Positions 43,139-52,555 of a DNA stretch of 64,000 bases are shown one piece after another. The stretch spans positions 930,001-994,000 of the forward strand of contig NZ_CP139698.1 in the NCBI RefSeq assembly GCF_034372165.1. Direction: 5' to 3'. The stretch is from Christiangramia sp. OXR-203 (GTDB lineage Bacteria > Bacteroidota > Bacteroidia > Flavobacteriales > Flavobacteriaceae). The notes below the pieces were generated by a model that worked only from the letters and a program-made list of their open reading frames with translations, ran no database searches and was not told the origin of the DNA. A program made the position numbers and the translations under genes. Within the stretch, counting starts at the first letter, position 1; each line of letters starts with the position of its first letter.

Positions 43139-43147
43139 CTATTTATT

Positions 43148-45151
43148 TTAGTCGCTATCGTTAATTTTTCCCTGGAGTATTTTGATTTCATCTCTCAACT
43201 TGGCGGCCTGCATAAAATCCAGTTCCTTTGCAGCCGTTTCCATAGCTTTTCGCTTCTCCCGAACTTTCTTTTCCATCTGTGGCTTGGTGAGATATTCGGC
43301 TTCAGCTTCAGCAGCTTTTAAGTCGGTGTGTTCCTCGTCACCATAAATATCCAGTTTTTGCTTAACCAGGGCACTGTCAAATTTCTTATTTAGTTTAGTA
43401 GGAGTAATGTTGTGTTCCTTGTTATAATCCATCTGCTTCCGGCGACGATACTCAGTCTGGTCGATCGTTTGCTGCATACTATCTGTTATTTTATCTGCAT
43501 ACAGAATAGCTCGTCCATCCACATGTCGGGCAGCTCTACCAATGGTCTGAGTTAAAGATCGGTTACTTCTCAAAAAACCTTCTTTATCTGCATCGATGAT
43601 CGCAACCAGGGAAACTTCTGGTAAATCCAGGCCTTCACGCAGTAGGTTTACACCTATAAGAACGTCAAAGATTCCGCGTCGAAGATCCTGCATGATCTCT
43701 ACGCGTTCCAACGTATCAACATCAGAATGTATATAGCGACAGCGTACATCGATGCGCGTCAGATATTTCGCCAGCTCTTCCGCCATCCTTTTAGTAAGCG
43801 TAGTAACCAGGGTTCTTTCATCTCTTTCTACTCGAACATGAATCTCTTCAATTAGATCATCGATCTGGTTTAAACTTGGACGCACTTCCACAATGGGATC
43901 AAGCAAACCTGTAGGTCTAATAACCTGTTCCACATACACTCCTTCACTTTTCTGAAGTTCATAATCTGCTGGAGTCGCACTTACATAGATTACCTGATTC
44001 TGCAGGGCTTCAAATTCCTCGAATTTCAATGGTCGGTTGTCCATCGCAGCCGGGAGTCGGAATCCATAATCAACCAGGGTCTCTTTTCTAGAGCGGTCAC
44101 CACCATACATGGCGTGAACCTGCGGAATGGTTACGTGACTTTCGTCTACGATCATTAAGTAATCATCTGGAAAATAATCCAGCAAACAGAAAGGTCTGGT
44201 ACCGGGAAGACGTCCATCCAAATAGCGAGAGTAATTCTCAATACCCGAGCAATAGCCAAGTTCCCGTATCATTTCAAGATCGAAATTCGTTCTTTCATCC
44301 AGTCTTTTTGCCTCTAGAGTTTTACCAATATCAGAGAAGTATTCAACCTGCTTCACCAGGTCATCCTGAATTTGATGGATCGCACCTTTTAAAACATCAG
44401 GTGAGGTCACGAACATATTCGCAGGATAAATATTCAATCGTTGATATTTCTCGATAACATCATTAGTTCCTGGATCGAAGGCTTCGATCTCCTCAATTTC
44501 ATCTCCAAAGAAGTGGATTCTGAAAGCACTATCGGCATAACTTGGAAACACGTCTACCGTATCACCTTTTATTCTGAAATTTCCATGTGAAAATTCAGCC
44601 TCTGTTCTGGAATAGAGCGACTGCACCAGGCTATGCAAAAATTTGGTTCTGCTAATTTCCATATCTCGTTCTATGGAAACCACGTTCTTTTTGAATTCAA
44701 CAGGATTACCAATCCCGTAAAGACACGAAACTGAAGCAACCACGATCACATCGCGTCTTCCGCTTAGAAGAGAAGAAGTGGTGCTTAAACGTAACTTTTC
44801 GATCTCCTCGTTGATGGAAAGATCTTTTTCTATGTAGGTTCCGGAAGTGGGTATAAAAGCTTCTGGCTGGTAATAATCATAATAACTCACGAAATACTCT
44901 ACAGCATTCTCCGGGAAGAACTGCTTGAATTCTGAATATAGCTGGGCGGCAAGGGTTTTGTTATGTGCCAGCACGAGCGTCGGCTTTTGCACCTCTTCAA
45001 TAACATTGGCGACCGTAAAGGTTTTACCAGAACCGGTTACTCCCAGTAACGTCTGGAACTGTTCGTCTTTATTGATCCCGCTAACGAGTTGTTTGATAGC
45101 ATTGGGCTGATCTCCCGTAGGTTTATAATCAGATTTTATATCGAATTTCAT
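43148..45151 (-). CDS. uvrB: Excinuclease ABC subunit B
   Basis: Protein of 667 residues, normal UvrB length. It loads on damaged DNA with UvrA and then recruits UvrC. Motifs: Walker A GVTGSGKT at 37-44, NKTLAAQL, the beta-hairpin YYDYYQPEAFIP near 95-106, DESHVTIPQ, TLTKRMAEEL, and QTIGRAARH. The C-terminal UVR domain (KKVREKRKAMETAAKELDF broken by a turn, then QAAKLRDEIKIL) binds UvrC. Single-gene unit by gap size (86 bases before the surface protein gene, 70 after the upstream gene). Confidence 0.98.
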   Translation of the reverse strand: MKFDIKSDYKPTGDQPNAIKQLVSGINKDEQFQTLLGVTGSGKTFTVANVIEEVQKPTLVLAHNKTLAAQLYSEFKQFFPENAVEYFVSYYDYYQPEAFIPTSGTYIEKDLSINEEIEKLRLSTTSSLLSGRRDVIVVASVSCLYGIGNPVEFKKNVVSIERDMEISRTKFLHSLVQSLYSRTEAEFSHGNFRIKGDTVDVFPSYADSAFRIHFFGDEIEEIEAFDPGTNDVIEKYQRLNIYPANMFVTSPDVLKGAIHQIQDDLVKQVEYFSDIGKTLEAKRLDERTNFDLEMIRELGYCSGIENYSRYLDGRLPGTRPFCLLDYFPDDYLMIVDESHVTIPQVHAMYGGDRSRKETLVDYGFRLPAAMDNRPLKFEEFEALQNQVIYVSATPADYELQKSEGVYVEQVIRPTGLLDPIVEVRPSLNQIDDLIEEIHVRVERDERTLVTTLTKRMAEELAKYLTRIDVRCRYIHSDVDTLERVEIMQDLRRGIFDVLIGVNLLREGLDLPEVSLVAIIDADKEGFLRSNRSLTQTIGRAARHVDGRAILYADKITDSMQQTIDQTEYRRRKQMDYNKEHNITPTKLNKKFDSALVKQKLDIYGDEEHTDLKAAEAEAEYLTKPQMEKKVREKRKAMETAAKELDFMQAAKLRDEIKILQGKINDSD

Positions 45152-45221
45152 GAGGCAGTCTTCCTTTTTCCTAGCCCGACGAAATTAAACAATTACAGAG
45201 CTTTATTCAAGTTTTTGGCAT

Positions 45222-46826
45222 TTACCTAACAAGTGAGAAATGCCCCTTAAATTCCTGTCCAGTTTGTAATAAGACGCGAAACCAGTAGTCATCTGCTGGC
45301 ATAGGCTTGCCATCAAATGTGCCGTCCCAGCCTTTGCCTGCCGCAGTTAGTTTTGAAATTAATTTTCCGTAGCGGTCAAATATGCTAATCTTATTGGAGG
45401 CAGCCGTTTCGCTGCTAATACCATTTAACTGCCAGGTATCATTGATCCCATCCTGATTTGGTGTAAAAAAGTTATCATACCCAATGATAGCAATTTGGGT
45501 TTTGATAATAGCGCACTGCTTCAGGTCACGGATGTAAAGATCCTGAAAACCAGAAGTTACATTCTCAAAAGTAGTACTCGTTTGAAAAGGACCATCTTCG
45601 CTTCCTATAGAATATTCATATGCTTCTGTGTTCGGCAAACTTATTTCAACAGTATTACTATTAGAATTGATAACAGGCTGAACGAGGGAAAAGCTTTCCA
45701 CATTGGGAGGTTCATTTAGAATAAGTTCTATTCTGGTAATATTAAAGCAATCTGGACTCCCTGCTTCGGAAGTTCTTGCAAACAGGCTCTCTGCTCCGGC
45801 TGAAGTATACAAACTTGAAATAGCGTTGGAATTTTCCCGGGCGGCATTTTCCGAAATGAAAAAGACTATATTGTGAGCTCCATTGATTCCATTCAGGATT
45901 TCGTTATAAAGATCGCTTAACTCAAAATCAGCGAGATTATCCTTGTCCAGATCGCATTGCTCAAATTCTAAATTTTGAGCAACCAGAGGTCCATCATTGA
46001 TGGTCAGGGTGAAGTCTGTGATCTTGGAACAACCGGTAAGATCATTTTCGATTCGGGCAAATATGGGTCTACTTGGGACGTCACTTGTATAAATATCGCT
46101 CAATGCATTGATACCATCAGTAGCATCGGCAATGGTCTCATGGTAAGTTAGTGTAGTACTATTCTGAATATTAATAACTGGTGTATTCTGGCTAAGATCG
46201 AAAATCGCGCTGCCATTTGCGTTACAGGTTTCCAGATCTATGCCTTCATTATATTGCGGACCATCAGGAAAAGGAAATCCGCCGGTAGTAGCTGTTCCTG
46301 TCCATTCCAGTTCAAACGGACTGTTTCCCACAGGTCTGTCTATCACGATAAAATAAGTTTCCCCGGGCTGTACATCTAGATTTGCAACAAAGCTATCACC
46401 ATCTGGTCCAGGTCCTTCGCTTGTTTCTGTCGATCTGGGGTTTAAACCGGTGAAATTGGATGCTAAACCTGCGGCATTAGGATTTGTGGTAGAACAGCGA
46501 ATAGCGTTTCCAAGGTTGTTACAGCTGGCATTTGGGCCAAAAATAAAGAAATCGTAATCTACATTAATATCGCTGCTGGTAGGTTTTAAATTGAAGCCCA
46601 ATGATCCTGCTTTGGTGATTTCGATCTCCAGCCAGAGAGAGTTAGTTTCCTGGCTTGCACAATGGTTGGTGCCATTGAGTTCCTGGGTACCTATACCATC
46701 TGCATTGCTGGATATCCTGCCATCACCACAAATTTTAATCGCTCCACTACAATCACTTGCAGGATTCTGAGCGCTTGAAAGTGCTGAGAAGAAGAGGAAG
46801 AGAATTAATAATCTTAATAATTTCAT
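45222..46826 (-). CDS. Type IX secretion type B surface protein (gliding-motility CTD)
   Basis: Protein of 534 residues from the ATG at 46826 (signal peptide MKLLRLLILFLFFSALSSAQ); the ATG at 46871 is inside the previous gene. Residues about 20-185 resemble a jelly-roll domain with PGETYFIVIDRPVG. Two copies of a Flavobacterial repeat follow (about 200-280 and 290-370), each with a FDLS/FELSDLYNEI opening, a dA..iNAL.. or sNAiss turn and a C-terminal CSKIT/CFNIT closing strand. The last 80 residues are the gliding-motility-associated C-terminal domain (TIGR04131-type): FFTPNQDGINDTW, IFDRYGKL, GWDGTFDGKPMPADDYWF, KGHFSLVR, which directs export and attachment by the type IX system. One base after the neighbouring homologue. 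Confidence 0.88.
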   Translation of the reverse strand: MKLLRLLILFLFFSALSSAQNPASDCSGAIKICGDGRISSNADGIGTQELNGTNHCASQETNSLWLEIEITKAGSLGFNLKPTSSDINVDYDFFIFGPNASCNNLGNAIRCSTTNPNAAGLASNFTGLNPRSTETSEGPGPDGDSFVANLDVQPGETYFIVIDRPVGNSPFELEWTGTATTGGFPFPDGPQYNEGIDLETCNANGSAIFDLSQNTPVINIQNSTTLTYHETIADATDGINALSDIYTSDVPSRPIFARIENDLTGCSKITDFTLTINDGPLVAQNLEFEQCDLDKDNLADFELSDLYNEILNGINGAHNIVFFISENAARENSNAISSLYTSAGAESLFARTSEAGSPDCFNITRIELILNEPPNVESFSLVQPVINSNSNTVEISLPNTEAYEYSIGSEDGPFQTSTTFENVTSGFQDLYIRDLKQCAIIKTQIAIIGYDNFFTPNQDGINDTWQLNGISSETAASNKISIFDRYGKLISKLTAAGKGWDGTFDGKPMPADDYWFRVLLQTGQEFKGHFSLVR

Positions 46827-46827
46827 G

Positions 46828-49584
46828 TTATTCTCTAATAAGGGAGAAATGTCCTTTAAAAATTTTACCATTTTCGAGGCTTACTTCAAACCAGTAATCA
46901 TCTGCCGGCATTGGTCTGCTATTGAAGTTACCATCCCAGCCCTTAGTTTCTTTAGGAAGCATGGCTAGAATCTTCCCATACCGATCATAAATTATAATCT
47001 TCTGAAATTTGAATCCGGGTTCAGAAATATCGTAAGGTCTCCAAAGATCATTCGAACCATCATTGTTTGGAGTGAAAAACGGCGGATGTCCATATAAAGT
47101 AACCTGCATTTCGCCTGTTGCACATCCCATACTGTTCTTTATATAAATAGTATGTTGTCCTCCAGGAACTCCTCGAAATTCCGGATTGGATTGATAGGGT
47201 CCGTTCTTATTGTCCAGGGCGTACACCGTATTATCGTCGGTTGAATTGGTGAAAATTAAGAGATCATTTTCGCTGCCGTTATTGGAAATCTCTATTTCAG
47301 AAATTTCAGGAGCTTCAAATTTTTCAACATTAAAATTGATAGATCTTCCGCAGCCAGATTCCTTTAATGTGAGGCTTAAAGAATAGCTGCCAGAATCGTT
47401 TACCTCAATGGTTCTGCCAGTTTCGCCGGTACTCCATAAGTAATCGAATTCATCAGGATTGGCAAGATCAAGATCATTACCAAGAATTACCGGGAAATCT
47501 GCTGCGCAACCATTCAGGTTCATCAGAGATTGAACTGCCGGGAAACCGGTCATTTCCAAATCTATACTGCCAAATCCATAGCAAATATTATCTGCATCTG
47601 CCCTAATATATAAGGTTTTTGGACTCGTAACATAATTATCAGGCAATGTATTAGTGCCAAGAATCGCATCATCTTCAGAAGTATGAAAGCTCAGCCGAAC
47701 ATCAGGGTTTAAGTCAAGATCGGTCATGGCATTTTCAGCAATGGTACCCAAATTATATTCAGCGGTCCCATCTCCCAGATCACAGCCTGTAGCTGTTTCC
47801 AGTGATAGATCCACACTTTCGGTAGTTTGGAGCCTGAAACTTTCTATATCGTAACACTCACTTCCGAAGCCACTAATTTTCACAAAAACCTCTTCATTAG
47901 GAGCGTTGTTCCGGTAAATGTTATCCAGGGTAAGTTCGTTGTTCATATCGGCAATAGCATCTGCCTCACTTCCGTAGAAAAATAGTTGAATACCCGTTTG
48001 GCCCTGTGATAACTCTTCCTTCGCAAGCTGAAGATTAAAAGTTGCAATCCCATCTGTTGGATCTGAATCCTGGACATCACATTGTTTCAGGATAAAATCT
48101 GATGGAACATTGGGAATCTCAAAAATAGTCACTTCTTCACAAACCGGGTCCTGAAGAATTCCATTGATGATCCCTGTAAGACTCACCGTATAAGTTCCTG
48201 TGGCACTGTAGGTGTGCATAGGTGCTGAGGCAGTTGAGGTGGCACCATCTCCAAATTCCCATATAAAGGCATCATATTTCGAAGCATCTCCTGCGGTAAA
48301 TTCTGTAGTCTGTCCCAGGCAGATATTCTCATACTCAAAATTATTATTGAAGAGAGACTGCACAAATGGGGGCAGACCGAGCCTAACAACTTTGGGAGAA
48401 ATATCTAAACTGTTATGTCGGTAATTTACGTTTACAGCGTCTTCTTCGGGTTCATTGATCACAGACATCAGGTTCCATCTAACGAAGCCACCATCAGTAG
48501 AGTAGCCAGCACGATATATCTTGCCATTGGGCGCTAATTGTAAGGCTCCAGCAACATTTCTGGAGGAATTTATCAAGGAAGCGGAAGAAGCAATATCTGT
48601 AGCTTCGAGATCAAATTGATATAACTCACCATTTTGTAACACATCTTCTGTATTATAATTATTGGAAGTTGCATAGAGTTTAGTGGATTCCGGAGAAAAT
48701 TCTATGCCGTAAGGATAGGCATTGGCCAGGAGCAATTTTTCATTGGAAACTCTACCGCTAAGATCATTAAAATCGTATAGAAATACCTTTCCGGTTTTCT
48801 TAGCACCTCCCGACCGCGGACTCCCAATGCTGGTTCCACTATAAGCCGCAGCCAGGTAATTTCCATTTGGAGAGATCTTCATATAACCCGGAGCTGTAAC
48901 GTTTAGATCCTGTTCGTTGATCCTGGGAGGGAAATTGTTATTGATAGTGGAAATGACTGCGTTCGTATTTACTCCTGCGGAACTTACTCTAAATGAGTAG
49001 AATTTATTAGTAAACTGAGTGACCACCCAGTACGAAACACAATCTCCCGCGATCACTGCGGAAATCTTTTCAGAACTTTTGAATTCTTTTTCTACTGGAT
49101 CTGAAGGATCGTAGGTAACCAGGTGAGTATTCTTTGTACCAGCAATAATACCGCCATTTCCATTGTCAAGACTCATGTCTACTTCAGAAAAATGAACACC
49201 TTCAATAGGATCATTAGTTACCCGAAAGTAATCTGGTTTATCCACGGTAAAAATATAATAGAACCCGGGATTTGCAGGCTTTGGAACAATGATCGCCGAT
49301 TGCGTACTGGAAACATTTCCTTTAAGATCACTCCCATTTAACATTACCTGATGATTGCGATTGTAAACCGTTGAACCATCAGTATAAAAAAGAAGATTTC
49401 CGTTTCTGTCTGAGATACTTGCAGAACCTTCGATAGTGTTCAGAACACCGTTAGTAAGCGGAACCGCCTCGCCTGAAGTAAAGGATAATCCAGCGCCTAC
49501 ACCAAAATACCAGTTTGCTGCTTCCTGCTGGCCGCACATGAGTGTCGGCAGCAGGAATATGGCAAGGATGATTTTCAACTTCAT
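46828..49584 (-). CDS. Large type IX secreted surface protein with PKD domain
   Basis: Protein of 918 residues with a signal peptide (MKLKIILAIFLLPTLMCGQ). Residues about 22-410 form a beta-propeller-like region (WYFGVGAGLSF; SAIIVPKPANPGFYYIF; repeated blocks about 40 residues apart). A PKD domain follows near 430-500 (FIWEFGDGATSTASAPMHTY). Then two or three copies of the same repeat seen in the downstream gene (FNLQLAKEEL; FFYGSEADAI; YNLGTIAE; FHTSEDDAI). The C-terminal gliding-motility domain (FFTPNNDGSNDLW, IYDRYGKI, GWDGNFNSRPMPADDYWF, KGHFSLIRE) is almost identical to its neighbour's. Predicted surface protein exported by the type IX system; it may bind polymers or host surfaces, which is inference. 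No PorV/SprA genes are here. Confidence 0.88.
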   Translation of the reverse strand: MKLKIILAIFLLPTLMCGQQEAANWYFGVGAGLSFTSGEAVPLTNGVLNTIEGSASISDRNGNLLFYTDGSTVYNRNHQVMLNGSDLKGNVSSTQSAIIVPKPANPGFYYIFTVDKPDYFRVTNDPIEGVHFSEVDMSLDNGNGGIIAGTKNTHLVTYDPSDPVEKEFKSSEKISAVIAGDCVSYWVVTQFTNKFYSFRVSSAGVNTNAVISTINNNFPPRINEQDLNVTAPGYMKISPNGNYLAAAYSGTSIGSPRSGGAKKTGKVFLYDFNDLSGRVSNEKLLLANAYPYGIEFSPESTKLYATSNNYNTEDVLQNGELYQFDLEATDIASSASLINSSRNVAGALQLAPNGKIYRAGYSTDGGFVRWNLMSVINEPEEDAVNVNYRHNSLDISPKVVRLGLPPFVQSLFNNNFEYENICLGQTTEFTAGDASKYDAFIWEFGDGATSTASAPMHTYSATGTYTVSLTGIINGILQDPVCEEVTIFEIPNVPSDFILKQCDVQDSDPTDGIATFNLQLAKEELSQGQTGIQLFFYGSEADAIADMNNELTLDNIYRNNAPNEEVFVKISGFGSECYDIESFRLQTTESVDLSLETATGCDLGDGTAEYNLGTIAENAMTDLDLNPDVRLSFHTSEDDAILGTNTLPDNYVTSPKTLYIRADADNICYGFGSIDLEMTGFPAVQSLMNLNGCAADFPVILGNDLDLANPDEFDYLWSTGETGRTIEVNDSGSYSLSLTLKESGCGRSINFNVEKFEAPEISEIEISNNGSENDLLIFTNSTDDNTVYALDNKNGPYQSNPEFRGVPGGQHTIYIKNSMGCATGEMQVTLYGHPPFFTPNNDGSNDLWRPYDISEPGFKFQKIIIYDRYGKILAMLPKETKGWDGNFNSRPMPADDYWFEVSLENGKIFKGHFSLIRE

Positions 49585-49609
49585 ACTAACGTAAAGCTAT
49601 AAAATAAGT

Positions 49610-50446
49610 CTATAAATCACGCTTCTTAAGTAGAAATAATGAAAGGTATACAAATATGAAAACCCAGGCGATCACGATGAGTAACTGGTACCAGTGGATG
49701 CCATAATCTTTATCCAATTCTCCGCCAATCTGGTTGGCCGCTGTTTGTACTGCATTCAACCTGGAAAATGGTTCTAAAACAAGATTGCTCATGGATTCCA
49801 GAGGGAAAAACTGCATAATATTGGTTGCAATATCGGTTCCTTTAAAGACCTTGAAATTAAGAACGGCGTACACGATTCCTTCAAAAATTGCCCATACTAC
49901 CAGGAATCCCAGGGCGAATGCAGATCTTTTGATCAGTATTCCAAGAAACATACAGAATGCAAAGAACCCGGTAAGTTTAACAAAGTAAGCCAGCAGATAT
50001 TCCAGGTCTGAAACTACTATTGAAAATTCAGTAAAATCTGAAAAGGAGTACCCAAGGATAATGGTTACTAAAAAAAGGAAGATCGTAGATATTCCTGAAA
50101 ACACCAGTACTGTTAGAAATTTGGAAAGAATGAATTCCTTTTTGCTCAATCCATCAATTAAATTCTGTTTGATCGTACGGTTGCTGTATTCGTTCGACAT
50201 CATGGAAACGATGACGATCGCAAGAAAGATCTTCAGCAGGGCAGCGATATAACTATTAAAATGCCATATGTAAGGAAAATTGAAAATTCCCTGGTCTGCA
50301 ACTCTAAACTGTATCTGGCCAATATTGAACTCAATAGAAGCGATAAGCGCAATAAATGTGATGAGTATAAAATAAGTGATAATCAGGATCCTGGCAGATC
50401 TGCTATATCGTAATTTATTGTATTCTATTTCGAGTAAACGTAACAT
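49610..50446 (-). CDS. ABC-2-type transporter permease
   Basis: Integral membrane protein of 278 residues with six helices and the ABC-2 (NatB/BcrB-like) layout: N-terminal helix RILIITYFILITFIALIAS, a soluble insert, then EYSNRTIKQNLIDGLSKKEFILSKFL, an amphipathic coupling helix split by a turn typical for ABC-2 exporters, followed by four more helices. It pairs with the ATPase that starts at 51351, whose end it meets at base 50446. The substrate is unknown; location upstream of two type IX surface proteins does not define one. Confidence 0.88.
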   Translation of the reverse strand: MLRLLEIEYNKLRYSRSARILIITYFILITFIALIASIEFNIGQIQFRVADQGIFNFPYIWHFNSYIAALLKIFLAIVIVSMMSNEYSNRTIKQNLIDGLSKKEFILSKFLTVLVFSGISTIFLFLVTIILGYSFSDFTEFSIVVSDLEYLLAYFVKLTGFFAFCMFLGILIKRSAFALGFLVVWAIFEGIVYAVLNFKVFKGTDIATNIMQFFPLESMSNLVLEPFSRLNAVQTAANQIGGELDKDYGIHWYQLLIVIAWVFIFVYLSLFLLKKRDL

Positions 50447-51351
50447 TATGCTTCGGCGGTTTGATTGGTTAATTGAAGGAATTGTTCTTCCAGGCTTTCT
50501 TTACGCTTTATCAAAAACGATAAGGACAATCCCTGGTCAAATAAATACCGGTTGATCTCTTCTGCTTCCATTGGTTCGTCGAGGAAAGCGGTAAGCGTTC
50601 CTTCTTTGTCGGTGATCTTACCAATTTTTGGATGCCTTTCGAGCAATTCCTGAAGTCTTATCATGTTGCCGGCCTTTAGTTCAAAGAATCCGTGACTGCT
50701 AACGATTTCGTCAACGGGACCGCTATATAGTTTTACGCCTTTCCGAATAATAACTACATGAGAACAGACCTTTTCTACTTCATCAAGTAAATGTGATGCC
50801 AGCAAAATGGTAGTTCCACCAGAGGCGATCTTTCTTATGATCTCCCTAATCTGGTGAATTCCCTGTGGATCGAGTCCGTTTGTAGGTTCATCCAGAATTA
50901 GGATTTCAGGATCGTTGAGAAGCGCCGAAGCGATCGCCAGACGTTGTTTCATACCCAGTGAAAATGTTTTGAACTTACTGTCTTTTCTATCAAGCAAGCC
51001 AACGATCTCCAGTTTTTCCTCGACCTTGGCTTTGTTAGTGCCTTTGATCTTGCAAACCAGTGCCAGATTTTGTGCCGCAGTCATATAAGGATAAAAGTTA
51101 GGATGCTCTATAATGGCCCCCACCTTTTTCAAAGCATTATGAGTAGAGGTATTGCCATCGAACCAGCGAAAATCGCCCGATGTTTTATTAACGACATTGA
51201 GAACCATTCCAAGGGTTGTGGATTTACCGCTTCCGTTAGGTCCAAGTATACCGTAAACGTTACCTTTTTCAATGCTGAAACTCAGGTTGTCCACGGCGGT
51301 CATTCCGCCAAATTTTTTGGTGAGATTGTTTAGTGTTAGTATTGTTTCCAA
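50446..51351 (-). CDS. ABC-2-type transporter ATP-binding protein, TTG start
   Basis: Protein of 301 residues. ABC ATPase motifs: Walker A GPNGSGKST, Q-loop MTAAQNL near its usual place, signature LSLGMKQRLAIA (an S-L-G-M-K variant of LSGGQ typical for the BcrA/NatA group), Walker B LILDEPTNGLDP and the switch ASHLLDEVEKVCSHV. The C-terminal 80 residues form the regulatory extension seen in ABC-2 drug/lantibiotic exporters. No ATG in frame lies near the start: the only workable start is TTG at 51351 (a TAA stop is in frame at 51387-51385), giving METILTLNN. It overlaps the permease by one base. Confidence 0.93.
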   Translation of the reverse strand: METILTLNNLTKKFGGMTAVDNLSFSIEKGNVYGILGPNGSGKSTTLGMVLNVVNKTSGDFRWFDGNTSTHNALKKVGAIIEHPNFYPYMTAAQNLALVCKIKGTNKAKVEEKLEIVGLLDRKDSKFKTFSLGMKQRLAIASALLNDPEILILDEPTNGLDPQGIHQIREIIRKIASGGTTILLASHLLDEVEKVCSHVVIIRKGVKLYSGPVDEIVSSHGFFELKAGNMIRLQELLERHPKIGKITDKEGTLTAFLDEPMEAEEINRYLFDQGLSLSFLIKRKESLEEQFLQLTNQTAEA

Positions 51352-51364
51352 GATTGATGAATTG

Positions 51365-51395
51365 TTTGATATGTGTTGACGAAGTTAGACTTTTG
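51365..51395 (+). promoter_or_regulatory. Predicted promoter of the unknown protein gene at 51446
   Basis: TTTG at 51365-51368 and GACTTTTG at 51388-51395 (one mismatch to TAnnTTTG) are 19 bases apart, 50 bases before the ATG at 51446. It lies in the gap divergent from the ABC ATPase. Confidence 0.42.
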
Positions 51396-51445
51396 TTACA
51401 AGTTTTAGCATATTAAGCTTATTTTTGAGCAAAACGAGGGATTTT

Positions 51446-52510
51446 ATGGAAGAAAAACTGATGTCACAAAAGAAGCCGGCGTTCCCCGTGAACGAACGCT
51501 TTAACCGTTATCTTCAGAAATATAACCGTAATACCAAGATTCCAGTTTTTTATGATGATCTCCTCAGGTTTTCAGGTTCTGTAGTGGTGTATGACCAGCA
51601 CGATGAGGATACGTTCTGGGTACGTTGTTATTATCCTGAATTTGAGCGTGTAGAGATCGATAACAGTCTTAAAAAAGTATATACCATCCTACACTCCGAT
51701 GGTAGTGATGATTCTCTTAATTATCTGAATGTCGATGCGATCGATTATTGCACCTTTGGAAATTCAAAACCCTTCAGAATAAAGGTTCGGAATATTCTGA
51801 ATGATAGTTTCACCTATTTCTATGTGAAAAAAGCTGATGCTTCTAGGTTATACGGACTCGAATTCGAGCACTTACTTTCTCCACACAGGATTAATTTTCT
51901 GGTTTACAAAGACACCCTGATTGAAGAGCATATTGCGGGAATTCCCGGCGATGTATTTATTGAAGATCATTTGCCAAAATGTGATCTTCGGGCAAAAACC
52001 CAGATCGCCAAGCAATTCGTAAAGTTCAATGAGCGCTGTACTGTACGATTATTAGGTGATATGAGATCTTATAATTATGTGGTGATCCCAACTCATGATT
52101 TCGACCATGTAGAGTATCAGATTCGCGCAATCGATTTTGATCAGCAGTGTTTCGAGGGTAACTTGAAAGTATACCGTCCCCAGTTTTTTAAAGAGAACTT
52201 CCAGATGGTACAATTGGTTTCAGACAAACTTGAGAACTCATCTATAGAACAATACAGAAAAGAAGAGCGTTCCTTGCTGGCTAAAAGAATGATCAATACG
52301 CAGAGCAGGTATAAAGAGCTCATTCGTTGCATGATCAATGATCATGTGTCTACCAAGGATAATGTGAAAATGCTTAGAAATCAACTGTATGCCTTCTCTA
52401 AGGATATGAAGTTTAAAAGGGCAAGTACCATGGGACAGATCCTGCGAACCGCGCTGGATTTCGTGAGAAGAAATTATGAAAATGTAAATACTCAGCGTAT
52501 GCTGGATTAA
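51446..52510 (+). CDS. Conserved hypothetical protein, function unknown
   Basis: Protein of 354 residues from the ATG at 51446, chosen because a GAGGG sequence lies eight bases upstream; a TTG at 51425 is in frame. I do not recognise a named domain. The first part is beta-rich (RFSGSVVVYDQHDEDTFW, VEIDNSLKKVYTIL each with breaks) and the second half holds conserved-looking aromatic and His residues (FEHLLSPHRINFLV; HDFDHVEYQIRAIDFDQQCF) before a basic helical end. No signal peptide or membrane segment. It is a single-gene unit between a predicted promoter and a strong terminator, which suggests a stand-alone cytoplasmic role. Confidence 0.75.
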   Translation: MEEKLMSQKKPAFPVNERFNRYLQKYNRNTKIPVFYDDLLRFSGSVVVYDQHDEDTFWVRCYYPEFERVEIDNSLKKVYTILHSDGSDDSLNYLNVDAIDYCTFGNSKPFRIKVRNILNDSFTYFYVKKADASRLYGLEFEHLLSPHRINFLVYKDTLIEEHIAGIPGDVFIEDHLPKCDLRAKTQIAKQFVKFNERCTVRLLGDMRSYNYVVIPTHDFDHVEYQIRAIDFDQQCFEGNLKVYRPQFFKENFQMVQLVSDKLENSSIEQYRKEERSLLAKRMINTQSRYKELIRCMINDHVSTKDNVKMLRNQLYAFSKDMKFKRASTMGQILRTALDFVRRNYENVNTQRMLD

Positions 52511-52541
52511 AAAAAGCGGTGAAAAATTCACCGCTTTTTTT
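52509..52541. terminator. Strong bidirectional terminator
   Basis: A perfect 15-bp stem (52509-52523 with 52527-52541) has a 3-base loop, GC-rich core and A/T ends. It ends the unknown plus gene and can stop the convergent nucleoid protein gene. Confidence 0.9.
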
Positions 52542-52555
52542 GAGTCTTTATTATT

